Below, one piece after another: positions 59,191 to 64,000 of a stretch of 64,000 nucleotides of DNA (position 1 is its first letter; each line of letters starts with the position of its first letter). Location of the stretch: contig JAJEKV010000102.1 of assembly GCA_021234155.1 (NCBI GenBank), forward strand, positions 1 through 64,000. Direction: 5' to 3'. The notes under the pieces are model-generated. The model searched no databases. It was not told the origin of the DNA and saw only the letters and a program-made list of their open reading frames with translations. The position numbers were made by a program, and so were the translations under genes. The stretch is from Isoetes taiwanensis (Eukaryota > Streptophyta > Lycopodiopsida > Isoetales > Isoetaceae).

Positions 59191-60579
59191 TGTTAGCAGA
59201 ATGTGGGATGCTCCAGTACACGTCATCAATATGACATGTACAAAGGTAAATCACGATCATACTATAAGTATGATGGTGCATTGAGTCGGTAGATTTTGGG
59301 ACTGTATTTTAGTATAGCAAAGGACGCATAAAATACAATTCAACTTCATATAACTATTTATTACAGTGTGTGTACTCTTGGAGACTAACAATTAAGATAG
59401 TAAAGCATAGGATTCTACTCCCATCAAGTTTCTAGGCTTTCCACGAACTAGAAATAATTGACAATAAATTAGCTATTTTGTGGTGCCAGTATCAATATGT
59501 TGAAGTTATTAGAAAAAGTAATTGTTAATATAATTACCAAACACTACGTTCAGGGATTTAGTACCATAAAGAATGTATGAAAAGGACGTGTGTTCGTTCT
59601 AACAAGATATTTCATGAGAATGAGCGGAGCCAAAGCCCAATGTGTTTGAAAATAATGAGATGAGGAAGTTGCTATATTTGGATTTTATTTTTTTTGTTGT
59701 TGACCTTGGTATATCATTATATATACAAGAAATTTATCGCGGCGGCCAAGGCCGCCGCGAACATTTCTTTGGTTCTAAACCTATGCAGTAGGGAATTAGT
59801 ACTAATGTCTAGCATTTGATAAATTCCTGAACTATTCTTCTGTGCTATCTTATCTAAAAAAAATGCTATTATCTTGGGCAATTGTTGGTTGGGGTCGAGG
59901 TTACATAAGATTTGGAACGGTTAATTGGTGTATTCGTATGGGTAAAGGGTATATTGCTGACGTTGGAAATCAGGATGTTGGATTTGTTAGATCGAGGTTT
60001 TTCATTTTTTGAAGTGGTCTGTTGCCTCTGGGGTCTTCGGCGCGTGGAAACGATGGGGCAGAGGTGGAGCGCCATCCCTTATGCCACTGGAGTTGCTGGG
60101 CATGTCATCTTGCAGTATGTAGAGCTCAAATTTGTGGAGGGGTTTTTAGGAAGCTAGAAGTTCTAGTGAAACCATAACAATGGGGATATTTTTAGTGCAT
60201 TTATTTCATAGACGTAAATCAAAAAAATCATGCCCTTTATTATTATAGGAATAGATAAAGAGGTTGTATAGATCATTTAAACATGAGAGTTTGGCAAGCT
60301 TGGCAGCGTGATACATGAGCCCAACATGACAGATTTGGCCTTGAGCAAGGATTTGCAGGGCTCGACTACTTGTAAAACACAAGGTTCTTGGAGCATGTAT
60401 TTTTCCCTTTTTTGTTGGCTCATGCATTGTACTATTTTGTGTTGCAGATAAGAAATGGTGACCTTCAATTATAATATGTATATTTCATATAATGCATAGT
60501 AACTTATACATATTTCTACTATATGGGGAACATTTGTTTTATACATGGGTGTGACGTGTAAGTTGCATATCCTTTAATT
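59191..60579. other. no supported gene
   Basis: AT-rich. A small GC-rich hairpin, GCGGCGGCCAAGGCCGCCGC, lies at 59738-59757. The plus frame 59912-60157 (81 codons, ending in FLGS) and the opposite frames show no recognisable motif. Confidence 0.45.
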
Positions 60580-62400
60580 TAGAATATTTCTAGTATTATT
60601 TTGGGATCCAATGATCCCGAGTGAGCAATAAGGAGTGAGGCTTGCATGAGCATGTCACGGAAAGTGGATTTCATCTGGATGATGTTTTTCGAAATCAAAA
60701 TAGTGTTATGCAAAAATGTGCTCCTCCTTTAGGCAGAGCAATGTTCAGCATGGCCGGAGAAGGGGTTTGAAGAATTTGAGGGAAGGGGGTTTTGCCGCCT
60801 AGAAGTTAATCGTAATCTTCCTTGTAAAGTGCAAACACAAGGATGTAGACCTTATGCAGCACAAGAATCAGACACGGGGGGTTCACCTTTATCACATGAG
60901 CATATGCCACCTGCGTGCTTAAAGTGAGAAGAAACACCCCTATATACGTACGCAAAAGTGTTGGAAAAAACCCCTTCCGTGGAAAAAAAATACACTAGAA
61001 TGCCCAACAGGGGATTTAAACCCCTAGTATTTGGCCTTGAAAACGATTCGAGAAAAAACCCTTCCATGCACTCACTAGGTTTTACGGGTCTTACGCGGTG
61101 TGAATCCCCATGGAATCGAGAGCCCCTCCGGTTTTGTTGGTTTCAAAAGTCTACTATTTGGATTAATCTAAATGTCAAGCCAAATGGTGATTTGAAGAAG
61201 GGTTTTGTAATATTCCCCAATAAGGCATAGTAATTATACATTATTTTTAAGGCAAGGGGGAACAAAATTTGTTTTATAGCCCATCTCCTGAAGAAGGCCA
61301 AAGCTTTGGGTCATCTTCTTAATCTTAGAATATTTCTTGTTTATTTTGGGATCCAATGAACCAAAAAAGTGAGCAATCTCATTTTATCTTGCATGAAAAC
61401 CTTCCACATAGATTAAATTCAACCCAAAATATAAAGATTTAAGATTTTGAAGCTTCAAATGAGATTTTTATGCTACAATTTTCCTCCATGGGATCAATGT
61501 CTCAATGAATCGCAAAATGATGACTTTGAAGAATTTGGGAAGGCCTCGTAAAATTCCTCGGCGGAATAATCGTAAGATTCCTTGTAAAGTGCAAAAAAAG
61601 CATGGAAACCATGGATCATTGAAGAAGGGGAATCTTAGTCCCAAATAAGTTATATTGAAGAAAGGGATGCAAAGAAGAACCATGGAAAAAATAAAAGAAA
61701 ATAATCTTGTTAACAAGGGAAAAAAAAATTTTGGCCAATAAAAGGAAAAGCTATGGCAAGAGGGATTCCCGATTAGGCGAAAAGCCATGGCGGTCCCAAA
61801 AAATAGATTCTTTTATGGAGCCCATCTGATTGGGCGGATTGAAGACAGGCCAAAGCAACAAATATTGTTTAAGGCTTCCTCCGAAGCTTTTGAAATAGCC
61901 GACCATGCCGATATAAAAATAATGACCCAATCTCATTTTATGTGGCCGTTTTAAAACTGGAGAATTTATCTATTTATCAACCCAAGCTTTATAAAGATTT
62001 GATTTTGAAGTTTTCAAAGAGGATCGGGGTTATAGCTACGGAGTTTGGCTATTATTTGAGGGGATCAATGTCTCAAAGCACTTGGCAAAATTTGAAGAAA
62101 AACCATGGCCCTGGGTTTGTTTGATGGGATTTGAAAAGGCCGAATACCCTCATTACAGAGATTGAACAAAGAAGAAGAAGAAAAAATGCAAGGAAACCAT
62201 GGATCATTGAAGAAGGGGAATCGAAGGTCCCAAAATGCTCCCAATTGAAGAAAGGGAGGCTTTGAGAACCATTGGAAAACATAAAAAGAAAATAATCTTG
62301 CTTTCCAATGGGAAAAAATTGAAATCCGGATCCAGTCAAAAAAGTTAAGAAAAGCTATGTGATTACTTCCGATTCAAGGTCAAAAACCCGAGTCTTTGAG
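60580..62400. repeat. diverged 0.6-0.7 kb repeat units
   Basis: Unit starts are seen by TTTTGGGATCCAATGA (about 60600 and 61347). Later blocks ACCATGGATCATTGAAGAAG (about 61608 and 62201), GGGATCAATGTCTCAA (about 61490 and 62060) and AAAATAATCTTG (about 61698 and 62289) recur in the same order. Three partial copies are implied. No coding frame is conserved between copies. Confidence 0.7.
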
Positions 62401-62786
62401 GTTGAGGTCAAAAGCCTTGGCGGACCTCAAAAAAGATTCTAGGGTCGGGGATCCATGGGAAAGCACCCTTAGACCGGATTCTTGCCAAACGACCAACAAA
62501 TATTAAAAATAAAAGGAAAGGGGATAAAATAGAACCACCTACTCCGATATAACCCGAATAATGACCCTTCCCGGATTTGCATGTGGCTCGAGCCCATGGA
62601 GAATTTGCAACCGCACTGACCTCCAAAATTTGAGAAGAAATGCCGCTTTTTGGTATGGGCAGGGGCAATACATGACAAATAAAGGGAATACATGACAAAT
62701 AATAGTGAGTTTGGTTTAAGGAGCTTAGATTTGTGGCCATGGCCCTTGGCATCGGATTTGAAGAAAAAACCATGGCTGCCTGGTCA
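62401..62786. other. no supported gene
   Basis: Noncoding. GGGAATACATGACAAATAA is nearly duplicated at 62670-62700. Confidence 0.4.
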
Positions 62787-63255
62787 CAACACATAACAAC
62801 CATTGACATTAACAACCAACACATAACTACCATTGACATTAATTAACACAACCATTGGGTCTAACACATTTAAATTAAAATCCCCCTTAAACCCCCTTTG
62901 GTTTGGGTGCATATTCACACAAGGGGTGACTCCGGGCAACGAGAGCTGTTGAATAGGCATATTCACCCCTTATTCCTTAATCTACACTGTACGTAAAGTT
63001 CCTCATTTGTGGGGTATGCAAGTACAAAATTTGCTATACTGTATAACAAGATTCGCAAAATACTATAAGATTTCAAGCAGAATACTATATGGTGTTGATT
63101 TCGTAGGTGCAAAATACAATTATGAGGGCTCTCGCTGCCCTACGTCACCCCCCGCGTGAATATGCACCCAAACCAAAGGGGGTTTAAGGGGGATTTTAAT
63201 TTAAACGTATGGTAGTTATGTGTTGGTTGTTAATGTCAATGGTTGTTATGTGTTG
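62787..63255. mobile_element. 469-bp fold-back (MITE-like) element
   Basis: Left arm 62787-62946 and right arm 63128-63255 are inverted copies. The outer 47 bp, starting CAACACATAACAACCATTGA, are identical. Further in, both carry TTTAAATTAAAATCCCCC and TTTGGTTTGGGTGCATATTC. The left arm has an extra 35 bp made by a local duplication. The loop of about 180 bp is AT-rich. No target duplication or coding capacity is visible. Confidence 0.8.
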
Positions 63256-64000
63256 GGGGATTTAATTTTTATATGTTGGATGTTAATGGTTTGTGTTGCA
63301 AAAATTTTTTTTTGGCCCCTTCAGGGCCTTAGGGACGCCCCCCCCCCGGGATGACAAAAATTTTAGAATTCAAACCAGAAAAAGACTAGAATTCATTTGA
63401 GGCTTTCATCACCTGTAGCTTTTGAATTTGATCACAATAAAACAAATAGAACATAAGTAAAAGTTACCATAAAGATAGAGCAGATTGATCCCATTATTCT
63501 GAAAGTCATATAGTTGATTGATCCCATTATTCTGAAAGTCATAAAGTTTGCAACACCCATACACAAACATTTTTCAACTGGAATTTAACAGCAGCCTTTG
63601 GCCTCCATGGATTCTTGTGGTGAGAAACCAAAGTGGGAAACGTTTCTGCTTGTTAGCACAAGGATCTAGAAGCCTTGGAATTTGCTTAATAACTGCCTCA
63701 AAATCTAAAAATGCATGGTAATTTTTTGCAAGCTTCATTCGGAATTGCCATAAAACAATATCCAATAGCGCAATCCTGTATTAATCAGCTGGTAGGATGT
63801 GAAAGCCTACCAAACCCGGCCGCAAAATTGCTGTTTTAGCCTAGATAACTTAACCAAACATATCCATATCATACACTATCAACAAGATCTCAGAGAGAGC
63901 TTTCCAACGCAATAAAAATCATCTCAAACAGAGCTCTGGATCAAAAGTTATGATAAGAAACGTGCTGCCGGCGGGGAAACTGCACTACATGCGCCCTTCA
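63256..64000. other. no supported gene; one short tandem repeat
   Basis: 63485-63545 holds two copies of TTGATCCCATTATTCTGAAA plus GTCATA, 33 bp apart. The rest has no motif; frame 63574-63765 (minus) is unremarkable. Confidence 0.5.

Overview
The window looks like nuclear DNA of a land plant. The grounds are multi-exon genes with GT-AG introns, a transporter gene whose first exon reads like a plastid transit peptide, a fragment of the plant 'type 2' tryptophan synthase beta gene, and MULE, Ty3, LINE and PIF/Harbinger-type transposon remains. The large excess of decayed repeats over genes suggests a big, gene-poor genome. A seed-free plant (fern, lycophyte or bryophyte) is my guess from the transposon types, and it is only an inference.

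Layout. 1-6.3 kb: a dead transposon-like gene with DUF7869-type motifs (about 2.0-4.4 kb) in AT-rich sequence. 6.8-8.1 kb: a broken TrpB2 fragment followed on the same strand by the C-terminal end of a MULE transposase. 8.9-11.8 kb (minus): the best gene in the window, a ten-exon AI-2E/PerM-type membrane transporter of about 426 residues that can be read without a break. 14.8-17.1 kb: a decayed gene with a zinc-finger-like start, proline-rich and Gly-Arg-rich middle, and an Ulp1-protease-like end. 20.4-28.9 kb: a dense nest of tandem and inverted repeats, including an 0.8 kb palindrome, a 1.0 kb fold-back element with 37-bp perfect inverted ends filled by a 19-21 bp array, and a nearly identical 599-bp duplication. 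29.1-31.5 kb (minus): a MULE-type transposase pseudogene whose three small introns can be located. 31.6-44 kb: satellite-like and palindromic arrays, a Ty3 reverse transcriptase scrap, a LINE scrap, a 2 kb one-strand purine tract, another dead transposon-like gene and a fold-back element.

48.6-52.7 kb is the most unusual part. A 4.05 kb interval bounded by the inverted 11-mer ATCACACGACG/CGTCGTGTGAT holds three minus-strand protein-coding traces: an unidentified protein (52.4-51.7 kb), a divergent histone H3 with an intact histone fold and a longer loop 1 (51.5-50.6 kb), and an acidic Asp-Glu-rich protein (50.2-49.3 kb). A hairpin made of the same terminal motif lies between the last two. Whether this is a mobile unit carrying a histone variant, or a host H3-variant locus peppered with small inverted-repeat elements, cannot be decided from one copy.

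53-64 kb: a LINE that appears split by a 2.1 kb insertion, a 1,057-bp PIF/Harbinger-like MITE with a TTA target duplication, a second LINE, a diverged set of about 0.6-0.7 kb repeats, and a 469-bp fold-back element. No tRNA, rRNA or CRISPR array was found. Apart from the transporter and possibly the H3-like gene, nothing here looks like an intact host gene.
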